A stretch of DNA of 64,000 bases from Caldimonas caldifontis (GCF_002930615.1 NZ_PSNX01000008.1:62001-126000), one strand, 5' to 3'. Shown: positions 40,502 to 50,561, numbered from the stretch's first letter. Program-made: numbers and translations. The notes: generated by a model from the letters alone, not told the origin.

Positions 40502-40981
40502 ATGCCTCAGTCTCGACATGATGTGTGGGTGGGCCTGTTCGTGCTGCTGGGTGGTGCGGCCCTCCTCTTCCTGGCCCTGCAGGCCGGCAACCTGCTGTCG
40601 CTGTCCTTCGAGGACACCTACCGTGTGCAGGCCCGCTTCGACAACATCGGCGGCCTCAAGCCCCGCTCGGCGGTGCGCAGCGCCGGCGTGGTGGTGGGCC
40701 GCGTCGAGTCGATCAGCTTCGACGACACCACTTACCAGGCCAATGTGACCCTGAGTCTGGAAAAGCGCTTCGCCTTCCCGAAGGACAGCTCGGCCAAGAT
40801 CCTGACGGCGGGCCTGCTGGGCGAGCAATACATCGGCCTGGAGCCGGGCGCCGAGGAGAAGATGCTGGTCGCTGGCGACGTCATCACCCAGACCCAGTCG
40901 GCGGTGGTGCTGGAAAACCTGATCAGTCAGTTCCTCTTCAACCGCGCGGCGGAAGCGGGGGACGGCGCTTCGCGCCCCTGA
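40502..40981 (+). CDS. mlaD: Mla substrate-binding MCE protein
   Basis: Membrane-anchored MCE-domain protein, 159 residues, that forms a hexameric lipid ring above MlaE. An N-terminal helix (VWVGLFVLLGGAALLFLALQA) anchors it; the single MCE domain follows (VQARFDNIGGLKPRSAVRSAGVVVGRV). The ATG at 40502 matches the usual MlaD start; a codon 42 bp upstream in frame is not needed. The LLGEQYIGLEPG segment is family-typical. Confidence 0.94.
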   Translation: MPQSRHDVWVGLFVLLGGAALLFLALQAGNLLSLSFEDTYRVQARFDNIGGLKPRSAVRSAGVVVGRVESISFDDTTYQANVTLSLEKRFAFPKDSSAKILTAGLLGEQYIGLEPGAEEKMLVAGDVITQTQSAVVLENLISQFLFNRAAEAGDGASRP

Positions 40982-41003
40982 CACAACCCGCAGGAGCACG
41001 CCC

Positions 41004-41765
41004 ATGCGACATGTGCTGATCCGACTGCTGCTGCTGGCCTCGCTGGGTGGCTTGGGCGCCTGCGCCACCACCCACCCCGGCGACCCCTTCGAGCCTGTCA
41101 ACCGCAAGGTCTTTGCCTTCAACGACGCGGTGGACCGCGCCGTGCTGGAGCCCACGGCCAAGGCCTACCGGGCCGTCGTGCCCGGCCCCGTGCGCACGGG
41201 GGTGAGCAATTTCTTCGGCAACATTGCCGACCTGTGGTCGGCCGTGAACAGCTTCCTGCAGTTCAAGCTGGCCGATGGCCTGCACAGCACGATGCGGGTG
41301 GGGATCAACACCTTCTTCGGCTTCGGCGGGCTGCTGGACATCGCCAGCGAGGCCGGCCTGTACGCCGTGCCCGAGGACTTTGGCCAGACCCTGGGCCACT
41401 GGGGCCTGGGCCCGGGGCCCTACCTGGTGCTGCCTTTGCTGGGGCCATCGACCTTGCGCGACACGGCGGCCCTGCCGGTGGACATGCAGGCCAGCCCGGG
41501 TAACCTCCTGACGAACGACACCGCGACGGGCTACGGCATCACCGGCTTGCGGGTGATCGACACCCGCACCCGCCTGCTGGAGGCCACGCGCATGCTCGAC
41601 GACGCGGCGCTCGACAAGTACCTCTTCACCCGCGACGCCTGGCTGCAGCGGCGTCGCAACCTGGTCTACGATGGTGCTCCGCCGCCCAGCGAGGACGAGG
41701 AAGACTGGGACAGCGACGAGCCCGCCGCAGCGCCGGCACCCACCCCGGCCGCCTCGGCACCGTGA
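41004..41765 (+). CDS. mlaA: Outer membrane lipoprotein MlaA (VacJ)
   Basis: Outer-membrane component that removes phospholipids from the outer leaflet. 253 residues with a signal peptide and lipobox GLGAC (Cys20). Family motifs DPFEPVNRKVFAFND, FFGFGGLLDIASEAG and DFGQTLGHWGLGPGPYLVLP are intact. The C-terminus is an acidic, Pro/Ala-rich tail. SD GGAG lies upstream of the ATG. MlaA inside the mla operon is typical for betaproteobacteria; E. coli encodes it elsewhere. Confidence 0.95.
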   Translation: MRHVLIRLLLLASLGGLGACATTHPGDPFEPVNRKVFAFNDAVDRAVLEPTAKAYRAVVPGPVRTGVSNFFGNIADLWSAVNSFLQFKLADGLHSTMRVGINTFFGFGGLLDIASEAGLYAVPEDFGQTLGHWGLGPGPYLVLPLLGPSTLRDTAALPVDMQASPGNLLTNDTATGYGITGLRVIDTRTRLLEATRMLDDAALDKYLFTRDAWLQRRRNLVYDGAPPPSEDEEDWDSDEPAAAPAPTPAASAP

Positions 41766-41915
41766 AGTGGGGCTTGTCCTCAGGTAAAGATTTGCTTCCG
41801 ACCTGCCGTTGGAGAAACCTCTGCTCACAATGCAGGCCTGGAGCCGAACCATTCGCTGCCTGACAGGGTCACAACCATCGTCGCCGACAGGCTGCACAAG
41901 GAAGGAAAACACTGC

Positions 41916-42539
41916 ATGAACCGTCGACTCTTCGCCTCGCTCAGTCTGGCCTTGTCGGCCGTGCTGGCTGCGCCCGCCGTCCTGGCCGCTCCCATTGCGC
42001 CCGATGTTTTCATTCGTGACCTTTCGAACGACATCCTGGAGACCGCCAAGAAGGACACGGCGCTCCAGAATGCCGACCTGAACAAGGTGATCGCGCTGGT
42101 GGACAGCAAGATCATCCCGCACACCAACTTCCGCCGCATGACGGCCTCGGCTGTGGGCCGCTACTGGCGACAGGCCACGCCCGAGCAGCAGCAGCGCCTG
42201 CAGGACGAGTTCAAGCTGCTGCTGGTGCGCACCTACGCCGGCGCGCTCAGCCAGGTCAAGGACATGTCGGTGCACATGCTGCCCCTGCGCGCCCGCCCGG
42301 AAGACACCGACGTGATCGTGCGCACCCAGGTGCGTGGCGCGGGCGAGCCCGTCCAGATGGACTATCGCCTGGAAAAGGCCGGCGACACGTGGAAGATCTA
42401 CGACGTCAACGTGCTGGGCATCTGGCTGGTGGAGAACTACCGCTCCACCTTCGCCCAGGAGATCAGCAAGGGCGGCATCGACGGCCTGATCAACAGCCTG
42501 GCCGAGCGCAACAAGGTGGCCGCTGCGGCCCGCAGCTGA
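41916..42539 (+). CDS. mlaC: Periplasmic phospholipid shuttle MlaC
   Basis: Soluble lipid carrier between MlaA and MlaD, 207 residues. A signal peptide (MNRRLFASLSLALSAVLAAPAVLA) is cleaved after Ala-X-Ala. The mature part has the MlaC patterns HTNFRRMTASAVGRYWRQATPEQQ and DYRLEKAGDTWKIYDVNVLGIWLVENYRS. The 150-bp gap to mlaA is the largest in the operon; I see no terminator in it. AAGGAAGG upstream of the ATG is a strong SD. Confidence 0.95.
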   Translation: MNRRLFASLSLALSAVLAAPAVLAAPIAPDVFIRDLSNDILETAKKDTALQNADLNKVIALVDSKIIPHTNFRRMTASAVGRYWRQATPEQQQRLQDEFKLLLVRTYAGALSQVKDMSVHMLPLRARPEDTDVIVRTQVRGAGEPVQMDYRLEKAGDTWKIYDVNVLGIWLVENYRSTFAQEISKGGIDGLINSLAERNKVAAAARS

Positions 42540-42548
42540 GGTTCGGCC

Positions 42549-42830
42549 GTGCTGCTGCTGCCCGACACCCTGACGATGGCCGAAGCGCCGGACACGCTGC
42601 GCATGCTGAGCCAGGGCCTGCGCGACCAGGCCGGCGACACCCTGGTGGTCGATGCGAGCGGGCTCAGGCGCTTCGACTCCTCGGCGCTGGCCGTGCTGAT
42701 CGAGTGCCATCGTCTGGCCGTCGCCTGGGGCAAGGGCTTCGAGGTGCGGCACCTGCCGCCCAAGCTGGCCGATCTGGCGGGCCTCTACGGCGTCGGGGGC
42801 CTGCTGCCGGCTGGCGCGGCCGTGGCCTGA
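42549..42830 (+). CDS. mlaB: STAS-domain protein MlaB
   Basis: Small cytoplasmic subunit binding MlaF, 93 residues, GTG start 9 bp after the mlaC stop. The STAS fold and its conserved turn VVDASGLRRFDSSALAVLIEC are visible; the D-S-S-A loop is where MlaB contacts the ATPase. It closes the operon and converges on hexR. Confidence 0.88.
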   Translation: MLLLPDTLTMAEAPDTLRMLSQGLRDQAGDTLVVDASGLRRFDSSALAVLIECHRLAVAWGKGFEVRHLPPKLADLAGLYGVGGLLPAGAAVA

Positions 42831-42848
42831 GCCCGGCCGGCCCCGCGC

Positions 42849-43703
42849 TCACTCCGGTTGCGCGTAGCGCTTGGCGCGCAGGTTGCGCTTGATCTCCTGC
42901 AGCATCGGGCGCAATTGCTCGCCCAGGCGCAGGGCCACACCGGTGGTGAGGATGTCGATCACCGTGAGGTGCAGCAGCCGCGACACCATGGGGCTGTAGC
43001 GGTCGTAGTCCTCGGGGTGGTCCACGGCCAGCAGCACCTGCGCATGGTGCGTGAGCGGCGAGCCACTGGCCGTGATGATGATGGTGGTGGCGCCCTTGCG
43101 GCGCGCGATCTCGGCGGCATCCAGCAGGTCGCGGCTGCGTCCCGAGTTGGAGATGATCACCGCGCAGTCGCCCGGCTGCAGCATGGTCGCGCTCATCACC
43201 TGCACGTGGCCGTCGCTGTAGGCCACCGCGTTCACGCCCAGGCGAAAGAACTTGTGCTGCGCGTCCTGCGCCACGATGCCCGAGTTGCCCACGCCGTAGA
43301 ACTCGATGCGCCGCCCGCTCTTGCCGGCCGCCGTCAGGGCCTCGATGGCGCGATCGAAGGCGTGGCTGGCGGCGTCGTTGCGGAACTTCAGCAGGGCTGA
43401 CACCGCGTTGTCGATCACCTTGACGATGAGGTCGCCGGGCTTGTCGTCCTCGTCCACCGAGCGGTGCACGAAGGGCACGCCTTCGTTGACGGTGCCGGCC
43501 AGCTTGAGCTTGAAGTCGGCGAGGCCGTCATAGCCCACGCTGCGGCAGAAGCGCACCACGGTGGGTTTGCTCACATGGGCCCGCTCGGCCAGTTCGGCCA
43601 CCGGCAGGCTGGCAAAGCTGCGCGGGTCGGCCAGCACCAGCTTGGCCACACGCTGTTCGGCCGGAGGCAGGGCGGGGATCGAGGCCTTGATGCGGTCGAG
43701 CAT
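42849..43703 (-). CDS. hexR: HexR transcriptional regulator (RpiR family)
   Basis: Represses or activates central sugar genes and responds to 2-keto-3-deoxy-6-phosphogluconate. 284 residues: an RpiR helix-turn-helix at about 15-75 (LAERAHVSKPTVVRFCRSVGYDGLADFKLKL) and a SIS sugar-phosphate domain from about 125 (RIEFYGVGNSGIVAQDAQHKF, then CAVIISNSGRSRDLLDAAE). It follows zwf by 8 bp, so zwf-hexR form one unit and the operators upstream of zwf would give autoregulation. Confidence 0.94.
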   Translation of the reverse strand: MLDRIKASIPALPPAEQRVAKLVLADPRSFASLPVAELAERAHVSKPTVVRFCRSVGYDGLADFKLKLAGTVNEGVPFVHRSVDEDDKPGDLIVKVIDNAVSALLKFRNDAASHAFDRAIEALTAAGKSGRRIEFYGVGNSGIVAQDAQHKFFRLGVNAVAYSDGHVQVMSATMLQPGDCAVIISNSGRSRDLLDAAEIARRKGATTIIITASGSPLTHHAQVLLAVDHPEDYDRYSPMVSRLLHLTVIDILTTGVALRLGEQLRPMLQEIKRNLRAKRYAQPE

Positions 43704-43711
43704 GCCGTCTC

Positions 43712-45157
43712 CTACTGTTCTTCGGCCCAGGCAAAATTGTCGCGCGCAACCAAGGCGCTGGCCGCGGCCGGGCCCCAGCTGCCGGCGGCGTAGGGGCGCG
43801 GGCCGGTGCCGTCGCGCGCCCAGGCGTCCAGGATGGGTTCGACCCAGCGCCACGCCTGTTCCTGTTCGTCGCTGCGCACGAAGAGGTTGAGCCGGCCGGC
43901 GATCGCATCGAGCAGCAGGCGCTCGTAGGCGCCCACGCGTTCGGTGGGGAAGGCCTTGTCGAAGTCGAGGTCGAGGAAGACCGGGGCGAGCGCCTCCTGC
44001 TGGCCCGTGCCCTTGGCCGCGAGCAGGTGCAGTTCCAGGCCGTCCTCGGGCTGCAGCTTGATCACCAGCTTGTTGGGCTGGCTCACGCCGGGAAAGATGG
44101 GGTGGGGCACCGGGCGGAAGTTCACGACGATCTGCGCATCGCGCGCGGCCAGGCGCTTGCCGGTGCGCAGGTAGAAGGGCACACCGGCCCAGCGCCAGTT
44201 CTGCACCTCGGTGCGCAGCGCGACGAAGGTCTCGCAGTGACTGCCCGCGGGCACCTTCAGCTCGTCGAGATAGCCCGGCACGGCCTGGCCGTCCACGCTG
44301 CCGGCTCGGTACTGGCCGCGCACCACGTCGCGCGCCACCGACTCGGGCGTGAAGGGCTTGAGCGAGCGCAGCACCTTGAGCTTCTCGTCGCGGATCGCGT
44401 CAGCGTCGTTGGTGGCCGGCGGCTCCATCGCGATCATCGTGAGCAGCTGCAGCGCATGGTTCTGGATCATGTCGCGCAAGGCGCCGGTGCGGTCGTAGAA
44501 GTCGCCGCGCGTGCCCACGCCGATGCTCTCGGCCAGCGTGATCTGGATGTTGGCGATGCTCTCGCGCCGCCACAGCGGCTCGAACAGCGCATTGCCGAAG
44601 CGCAGCGCCGAGAGGTTCTGCACCGAGGGCTTGCCCAGGTAGTGGTCGATGCGGAAGGCCTGGTTCTCGTTGAAGACTGAACGCACGACGCGGTTGATCT
44701 CCTGGGCGCTCTTCAGGTCATGGCCGAGCGGCTTCTCCAGCACGACCCGGATGTGGGGGGCATTCAGGCCGGCCGCGCCGAGCTGCTCGCAGATCACCGG
44801 GAAGAGGTGCGGGCTCGTGGCCAGATACAGCACCACGGTGTCGGCCGCGCGTTCATCGAGCCAGGCCTTCAGGTGGGCGTAGTGTTCGGGCTGGGAGAGG
44901 TCCATGCGCCGGTAGAAGATGAGTTCGGCAAAGCGTGCGAACTCTTCGTCGGTCGGGCGCTTGGGGCTCTCGACGTTCTGGAAGTGAGCCTTCAGCCAGG
45001 CCCGGTAGTCGTCATCGCTGCGCTCGTCGCGGGCCACGGCGAGGATGCGCCCGCCCGGTGGCAGCTTGCCGTGGCGGAAGGCCTGGAACAGGGCCGGCAT
45101 GAGCTTGCGCCAGGTGAGGTCGCCGGTGCCGCCGAAGAAGACGAGATCGAAGGACAT
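43712..45157 (-). CDS. zwf: Glucose-6-phosphate 1-dehydrogenase
   Basis: Oxidises glucose-6-phosphate to 6-phosphogluconolactone with NADP(H) formation. 481 residues. The coenzyme motif GGTGDLTWRKLMPAL is at the start and the active-site signature RIDHYLGKPSVQNL is near residue 170. The ATG giving MSFDLVFFGG is chosen over an upstream in-frame one 30 bases away. A HexR operator lies about 60 bp upstream. Confidence 0.96.
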   Translation of the reverse strand: MSFDLVFFGGTGDLTWRKLMPALFQAFRHGKLPPGGRILAVARDERSDDDYRAWLKAHFQNVESPKRPTDEEFARFAELIFYRRMDLSQPEHYAHLKAWLDERAADTVVLYLATSPHLFPVICEQLGAAGLNAPHIRVVLEKPLGHDLKSAQEINRVVRSVFNENQAFRIDHYLGKPSVQNLSALRFGNALFEPLWRRESIANIQITLAESIGVGTRGDFYDRTGALRDMIQNHALQLLTMIAMEPPATNDADAIRDEKLKVLRSLKPFTPESVARDVVRGQYRAGSVDGQAVPGYLDELKVPAGSHCETFVALRTEVQNWRWAGVPFYLRTGKRLAARDAQIVVNFRPVPHPIFPGVSQPNKLVIKLQPEDGLELHLLAAKGTGQQEALAPVFLDLDFDKAFPTERVGAYERLLLDAIAGRLNLFVRSDEQEQAWRWVEPILDAWARDGTGPRPYAAGSWGPAAASALVARDNFAWAEEQ

Positions 45158-45217
45158 GATGAAAGGGAATGTGTAAGCAGCCGTCACGACGCCAGGGTGT
45201 GGGTGGGCCGCCGGAAA

Positions 45218-45232
45218 TGTAATTTGATTACA
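45218..45232. promoter_or_regulatory. HexR operator proximal to zwf
   Basis: TGTAATTTGATTACA is a perfect inverted repeat (TGTAAT-N3-ATTACA) matching the known HexR consensus TGTARTWWWAYTACA at nearly every position. It is 60 bp upstream of zwf. Confidence 0.85.
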
Positions 45233-45328
45233 TTCGGATGATGCTTTGAAGCTGCCTTTTCGTCAACTGCAGGCGCCTCTTTCTGGTGAAGGAAGGACTT
45301 CGGGGCTGGCGTTTCAGTCCGGTTACGG

Positions 45329-45343
45329 AGTAATCTTGTTACT
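45329..45343. promoter_or_regulatory. Second, weaker HexR operator proximal to tal
   Basis: AGTAATCTTGTTACT keeps the GTAAT/GTTAC core of the HexR site and is a near-palindrome with AGTAA/TTACT arms. It lies 63 bp upstream of the tal start codon, mirroring the zwf site. Confidence 0.7.
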
Positions 45344-45406
45344 CTTCGTTGATCGATGGGCAGGGCGACAATGCTGGCTGACCCGTGCCCCGTCCTGGAC
45401 CTTTCC

Positions 45407-46360
45407 ATGAACTCACTCGACGCGCTCAAGCAATACACCACCGTGGTGGCCGACACCGGCAACTTCAGGCAGCTGGCCCAGTTCGCACCCCGCGACGCCA
45501 CCACCAACCCGTCGCTCATCCTCAGGGCGGTGCAGCAACCCGAGTACCGCCCGCTGCTGGAAGCCACGGTGCGCGCCCATCCGGGCCGTGCCCTGGATGA
45601 ACTGGTCGATCGGGTGCTGGTGGCCTTTGGGCAGGAGATCCTGAAGGTGGTGCCCGGGCGGGTGTCCACCGAGGTCGATGCCCGGCTGAGCTTCGACACC
45701 GGGGCCACCATCGCCCGCGCCCAGCGCCTCATCGCGATGTACGAGGCGGCGGGCATCCCGCGTGATCGCGTGCTGATCAAGGTGGCGGCCACCTGGGAGG
45801 GTATCCAGGCCGCGCGCGCGCTCGAGCACGAGGGCATCCATTGCAATCTCACCCTGCTCTTCGCCTTCTGCCAGGCCGTGGCCTGCGGCGAGGCGGGTGT
45901 GCGCCTGATCTCACCTTTCGTGGGGCGCATCTACGACTGGTACAAGAAGGCCGCCGGCTCCCAGTGGGACGAGGCGGCGAACGCGGGCCTGAACGACCCG
46001 GGCGTGAAATCGGTGACGCAGATCTACACCTACTACAAGCACTATGGCATCCCCACCGAGGTGATGGGTGCAAGCTTCCGCAACGTGGGGCAGATCCTCG
46101 CGCTCGCCGGCTGCGACCTGCTGACCATCAGCCCCGAACTCCTGGCCCAGCTGCAGGCGAGCGACGCCCCCGTCACACGCCACCTCGACCCCGAGGCCGC
46201 GCAGCGCGCCGTGCTCAAGGCGGTGAGCTACAACGAGGCCAGTTTCCGCTATGCGCTCAACGAGGATGCGATGGCCACCGAAAAACTCGCCGAAGGCATC
46301 CGCGCCTTCGCGGCCGACGCAGCCAAGCTGGACACCCTGATCCAGGAGCTGGCAGCATGA
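45407..46360 (+). CDS. tal: Transaldolase
   Basis: Pentose phosphate pathway enzyme moving a three-carbon unit; 317 residues, the usual TalB size. The Schiff-base lysine lies in [15 protein letters not shown] (about residue 125-139), and the N-terminal signature [10 protein letters not shown] is present. The start is ATG 45407; an in-frame ATG at 45356 would add residues not typical of the family. It overlaps pgi by 4 bp (ATGA). Confidence 0.96.
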   Translation: MNSLDALKQYTTVVADTGNFRQLAQFAPRDATTNPSLILRAVQQPEYRPLLEATVRAHPGRALDELVDRVLVAFGQEILKVVPGRVSTEVDARLSFDTGATIARAQRLIAMYEAAGIPRDRVLIKVAATWEGIQAARALEHEGIHCNLTLLFAFCQAVACGEAGVRLISPFVGRIYDWYKKAAGSQWDEAANAGLNDPGVKSVTQIYTYYKHYGIPTEVMGASFRNVGQILALAGCDLLTISPELLAQLQASDAPVTRHLDPEAAQRAVLKAVSYNEASFRYALNEDAMATEKLAEGIRAFAADAAKLDTLIQELAA

Positions 46361-47946
46361 TCCGCTGCGACCGCACGACCGCCTGGGCGGCACTGAAAGG
46401 CCACTACGAGGCGCACGGCCGCGACCTCGACCTGCGCGAGGCCTTTGGCCGCGATCCGGCCCGCTTCGAGCGCTTTGCCGTGGAGGCGCCCGAGGTCTTC
46501 GCCGACCTCTCCAAGAACCTGTGGGACGAGGCCACGCACCGGCTGCTGGCCGAGCTGGCCCGCGAGTGCGGCCTGGAGGCACGGCGCGACGCGATGCTGG
46601 CGGGCGAAGCGGTGAATGTCACCGAAGGCCGCGCCGTGTTGCACACGGCCTTGCGCGCGCCGCGCGGACAGGGCCCGTTCAGCGAAGAGGTGCATGACGT
46701 GCTCGACCGGATGCTGGCCTACGCCGAAAGCGTGCGTGACACGGCGAGCAGCGGCTTCACCGACGTGGTGAACATCGGCATCGGCGGCTCCGACCTGGGC
46801 CCGCAGATGGCGGTGCCAGCCCTCGATGCCTTCGTGCACCGGGGCCTGCGCTTCCACTTCGTCTCGAACGTGGACGGGCACGACATCGCGCCGGTGCTGC
46901 GTGGCCTGAAGCCGGACACCACACTGTTCATCATCGCCTCGAAGACCTTCACCACGCAGGAGACCATGGCCAACGCGCGCGTGGCGCACGAGTGGTTCGT
47001 CCAGCAAGGTGGCACCGACACCGCCAAGCACTTCGTGGCGACCACGACCAACGTGCAGGCGGCCGCCGAGTTCGGCATCAGCACGACCTTCGGCTTCTGG
47101 GATTGGGTGGGAGGGCGCTATTCGCTGTGGTCGGCCATCGGCCTGCCCATTGCGATCGCGCTGGGCCGCGAGCACTTCCGCGCCTTCCTCGACGGCGCCC
47201 ATGCGATGGACCGCCATTTCGCCGCGGCGCCCCTCGAGAAGAACCTGCCGATGCAGCTGGGTTTGCTCGATGTCTGGTATCGCAACTTCCATGGCTTCAC
47301 CAGCCGCAGCGTGGCGCCCTATCACCAGGGCCTGAAGCGCCTGCCGGCCTACCTGCAGCAGCTGGAGATGGAATCCAACGGCAAGCGGGTGGACCTGGAG
47401 GGCCAGCCGCTTCCGTATGGCACCTCACCGGTGGTCTGGGGCGAGCCGGGTACCAACGGCCAGCACGCTTACTTCCAGATGCTGCACCAGGGCACCGACG
47501 TGATTCCGGTGGAATTCATCCTGGTGAAGACCCCCACGCATGGGCATGCCGATCTGCACAGCAAACTGCTGGCCAACGGCCTGGCACAGGCGCAGGCGCT
47601 GATGCTGGGCAAGACCACCGAACAGGCCCTGGGTGAAAAGGCCCCGACGGCGTCGAAGGCCCTGGACGCGGCCACGATCGCACGCCACCGCACCTTCCCC
47701 GGCAACCGCCCCAGCACCACGCTGCTGCTGGAACGGCTCACGCCCCGTGCCCTGGGCGCGCTGGTCGCGATGTACGAGCACCGTGTCTTCACGAGCGGTG
47801 CGCTGTGGGGCCTCAACGCCTACGACCAGTGGGGCGTGGAACTGGGCAAGGCGCTGTGCAACGACCTGCTGCCGCGGCTGGCTTCCGGTGATCCGACAGG
47901 GCTGGATGCTTCCACCGCGGGGCTGCTCAGGCGACTGCGGGGCTGA
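46357..47946 (+). CDS. pgi: Glucose-6-phosphate isomerase
   Basis: Interconverts glucose-6-phosphate and fructose-6-phosphate; 529 residues. The PGI signatures [20 protein letters not shown] and [18 protein letters not shown] are intact, along with [13 protein letters not shown]. Coupled to tal, so sugar isomerisation and the non-oxidative pentose pathway are expressed together under HexR. Confidence 0.96.
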   Translation: MIRCDRTTAWAALKGHYEAHGRDLDLREAFGRDPARFERFAVEAPEVFADLSKNLWDEATHRLLAELARECGLEARRDAMLAGEAVNVTEGRAVLHTALRAPRGQGPFSEEVHDVLDRMLAYAESVRDTASSGFTDVVNIGIGGSDLGPQMAVPALDAFVHRGLRFHFVSNVDGHDIAPVLRGLKPDTTLFIIASKTFTTQETMANARVAHEWFVQQGGTDTAKHFVATTTNVQAAAEFGISTTFGFWDWVGGRYSLWSAIGLPIAIALGREHFRAFLDGAHAMDRHFAAAPLEKNLPMQLGLLDVWYRNFHGFTSRSVAPYHQGLKRLPAYLQQLEMESNGKRVDLEGQPLPYGTSPVVWGEPGTNGQHAYFQMLHQGTDVIPVEFILVKTPTHGHADLHSKLLANGLAQAQALMLGKTTEQALGEKAPTASKALDAATIARHRTFPGNRPSTTLLLERLTPRALGALVAMYEHRVFTSGALWGLNAYDQWGVELGKALCNDLLPRLASGDPTGLDASTAGLLRRLRG

Positions 47947-47954
47947 CGCACCCC

Positions 47955-49493
47955 TCAGCGCGACGCACGCGCCAGATGGTAAGCCGCCATCTTGCGATAG
48001 AGCGTGGCCCGGCCGATGCCCAGGCGCCTGGCGGCAGCCGCCACGCTGCGGCATTCCGACAGTGCCTGCTCGATGAGGCGGCGTTCGTATTGGCTCATCG
48101 CCTGGGCGTGGCCGGCATCGGCCGTGGTGCTGCCGGGTGCGGGCGGCAGGTCGGTCGTGAACGCGGCGGCCGGGGGCGCGGCGGGCGTCAGGGCAGAGCG
48201 CACGCTGGCGGCCGTGAGTACCGGGGAGTCTGAGAGCACGAGGGCGCGCTCGAGCACATTGCGCAGTTCCCGGATGTTGCCGGGCCAGTGATGTCGCGAC
48301 AGCACGGCGAGGGCTTCGGGATCGAGTTCGAAGGCCTGGCCGGGGCGCGCGTCGGCGAAGCCCTCGAGCAGCGCTTCGCAGATGGGTTCCAGGTCGTCCA
48401 GGCGCTGGCGCAGCGGCGGGACGGCCAGCGAGAGCACGTCGAGCCGGTAATACAGATCGGCGCGGAACAGACCGTCGCGCACCAGCTCGGGCAAGCGACG
48501 CGAGGTGGCGGCGATGATGCGCACGTCTGCACGCACCACTTCATTGGAGCCCAGCGCCTCGAACTCTTTTTCCTGCAGCACGCGCAGCAGCTTGGCCTGC
48601 ACGCCCAGCGGCATGTCGCCGATTTCGTCGAGGAAGAGCGTGCCGCCTTGGGCGATGTGCAGCTTGCCCTGGCGCTCGCGCTTGTCGGCGCCGGTGTAGG
48701 CACCGGCTGCGACGCCGAAGAGTTCGGCTTCGAGCAGGGCGTCGGGGATGGCTGCCATGCTCAGCGACACGAAGGGCTTGTGCGCGCGCGGTGAAGCGGC
48801 GTGGATGGCATGCGCGAGCAGTTCCTTGCCGGTGCCGGTCTCGCCCAGCAGCAGCACGGGTGAATGGGTGGCCGCCGCGCGGCGGGCCATGCGCTTGAGT
48901 TCCAGGGTGGCCGGCGAGCGGCCCACGAAGTCGGAGAAGCTGTATTTGGCCTGACGCCCCTGGCTGCGGCCTTTGCGGGCGGCGGCCAACTCCTCCTGCA
49001 TGGCCAGGAAGCGCGAGACGATGGGCGAGAGCGAGGCCCATTCGTCAAAGAGGGCAAAGCCCACGGCGCCCAGCACCTCGCCGTCTTCGCGCTGCAGCGG
49101 CAGTCGGATCACGATCAAGGGCCTGCCCGGCGCGCCGGGCTGACCGGGCACGTCGAGGATGTCGAGCAGGATGGGCCGGCCGCTGCGCACGATCTCGCGC
49201 ATGCGGCTGTGCGGAATCACTTCCTCGCAAGGGCGACCCAGGGCCTGTCGCGGGTCGCTCAGGCCGAAGCGCTTGGCATAGCGTTCGCTGATCCACACGA
49301 TGCGTGCCTCGCGATCGACCACGAGCGTGCCTTCGATGACACGCTCGAAAGGCTTGAACACCGCATGCATGGCCGATGGCCGCAGCGAGGTGAAGTCCTC
49401 GATGCCGGCCAGGTCGGCCAGGGCCCGGATGCCGTGGCGGTCGATGTCCAGGTGAACCTCCAGATCCCAGGAAGAAACTGAGGCGTCATTCAT
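47955..49493 (-). CDS. Sigma-54-dependent transcriptional activator (PAS, AAA+, Fis HTH)
   Basis: A 512-residue enhancer-binding protein. An N-terminal PAS-like sensor spans about 45-150 (ERVIEGTLVVDREARIVWISERY). The AAA+ domain has Walker A GETGTGKE at 217-224, the sigma-54 contact loop GAYTGA at 264-269 (Tyr in place of the usual Phe) and Walker B TLFLDEIGD. The C-terminal Fis-type HTH reads SVAAAARRLGIGRATLYRKM. It is the last gene on this strand after the ABC transporter operon, whose lead gene has a sigma-54 promoter, so it is the likely activator. Signal unknown. Confidence 0.93.
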   Translation of the reverse strand: MNDASVSSWDLEVHLDIDRHGIRALADLAGIEDFTSLRPSAMHAVFKPFERVIEGTLVVDREARIVWISERYAKRFGLSDPRQALGRPCEEVIPHSRMREIVRSGRPILLDILDVPGQPGAPGRPLIVIRLPLQREDGEVLGAVGFALFDEWASLSPIVSRFLAMQEELAAARKGRSQGRQAKYSFSDFVGRSPATLELKRMARRAAATHSPVLLLGETGTGKELLAHAIHAASPRAHKPFVSLSMAAIPDALLEAELFGVAAGAYTGADKRERQGKLHIAQGGTLFLDEIGDMPLGVQAKLLRVLQEKEFEALGSNEVVRADVRIIAATSRRLPELVRDGLFRADLYYRLDVLSLAVPPLRQRLDDLEPICEALLEGFADARPGQAFELDPEALAVLSRHHWPGNIRELRNVLERALVLSDSPVLTAASVRSALTPAAPPAAAFTTDLPPAPGSTTADAGHAQAMSQYERRLIEQALSECRSVAAAARRLGIGRATLYRKMAAYHLARASR

Positions 49494-49538
49494 ACATACA
49501 TCGACCGGTGCGGCAATCCGTAGGGCTGCGTAATGCGC

Positions 49539-50549
49539 TCAGCTGGCATTCAGCGTTTTGGTGGAGCGGGGGCGGGGCGCGCGCCAGGTGGGCAGGCGGT
49601 GGATCAGCTCGCCCATGATGCCGCGCCGGAAAGCGAGCACGCACACCACGAAGATGGCGCCAGTCACGGTGGTCACCGATTCGCCCAGGGCTGCGAAAGC
49701 CTCGATGCCTGTCCAGGAGGCCAGGGTGTGACCGATTTCACCGAGCTTGTTTTCCAGCGTGATGATGACCAGGGCACCGATCGCGGGCCCGATGAGGGTG
49801 CCCAGTCCGCCCACCAGCGTCATCAGGATCACGAGACCTGACATGGTCCAGTGCACGTCGGTGAGGGTTTCGAAGCCCATCACCAGCACCTTGAGCGAGC
49901 CGGCCAGGCCGGCGAGCGCAGCCGACAGCACGAAGGCCAGCAGCTTGAAGCGCTTGGTGTCGTAGCCCAGCGAAATGGCACGCGGTTCGTTCTCGCGGAT
50001 GGCTCGCAGGATCTGCCCGAAGGGGGAGTGCACGATGCGCGCGATGAAGGCGTAGGCCAGGACCACGATCACCAGGGCTACGTAATACAGCACCATGTCG
50101 TCGGCCAGGCTCAGCACGCCGAACAGCTCGCCACGCGGGACGCCTTGCAGGCCGTCCTCGCCGCCGGTGAAGGGGGCTTGCAGGCAGAAGAAGAACAGCA
50201 TCTGCGCCAGGGCCAGCGTGATCATCGAGAAATAGATGCCTTCGCGGCGGATCGCCAGCGCCCCCATGCCCAGGCCCAGCAAGGCGCCGGCGCCCGTGCC
50301 CAGCAGCAGGCCGATCTCGGGCGTCACGCCCCACACCTTCAGGGCGTGGCCGGTGACGTAGCCTGCCCCGCCAAAGAAGGCTGCGTGCCCGAAGGACAGC
50401 AGGCCTGTGAAGCCGATCAGGAGATTGAAGGCACAGGCAAACAGCGCAAAGCACAGCACCTTGAGCACAAAGACGGGATAGGCACCGGCCAGCGGGGCCA
50501 GGACCAGGGCGGCGAGCAGCGCGCCGTACAGCAGTCGGGTCGGTTGCAT
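49539..50549 (-). CDS. livM: Branched-chain amino acid-type ABC permease LivM
   Basis: Inner membrane permease, 336 residues, with the LivM pattern: NLLIGFTGLLSFGHAAFFGGAGY near residue 42, then the ISLGYDTKRFKLLAF loop and GGLGTLIGPAIGALVI. About nine membrane helices. Last transporter gene of the operon; 12 bp after livH. Substrate class (amino acids or related amides) is inferred. Confidence 0.92.
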   Translation of the reverse strand: MQPTRLLYGALLAALVLAPLAGAYPVFVLKVLCFALFACAFNLLIGFTGLLSFGHAAFFGGAGYVTGHALKVWGVTPEIGLLLGTGAGALLGLGMGALAIRREGIYFSMITLALAQMLFFFCLQAPFTGGEDGLQGVPRGELFGVLSLADDMVLYYVALVIVVLAYAFIARIVHSPFGQILRAIRENEPRAISLGYDTKRFKLLAFVLSAALAGLAGSLKVLVMGFETLTDVHWTMSGLVILMTLVGGLGTLIGPAIGALVIITLENKLGEIGHTLASWTGIEAFAALGESVTTVTGAIFVVCVLAFRRGIMGELIHRLPTWRAPRPRSTKTLNAS

Positions 50550-50561
50550 TGCAGGTTTCCT

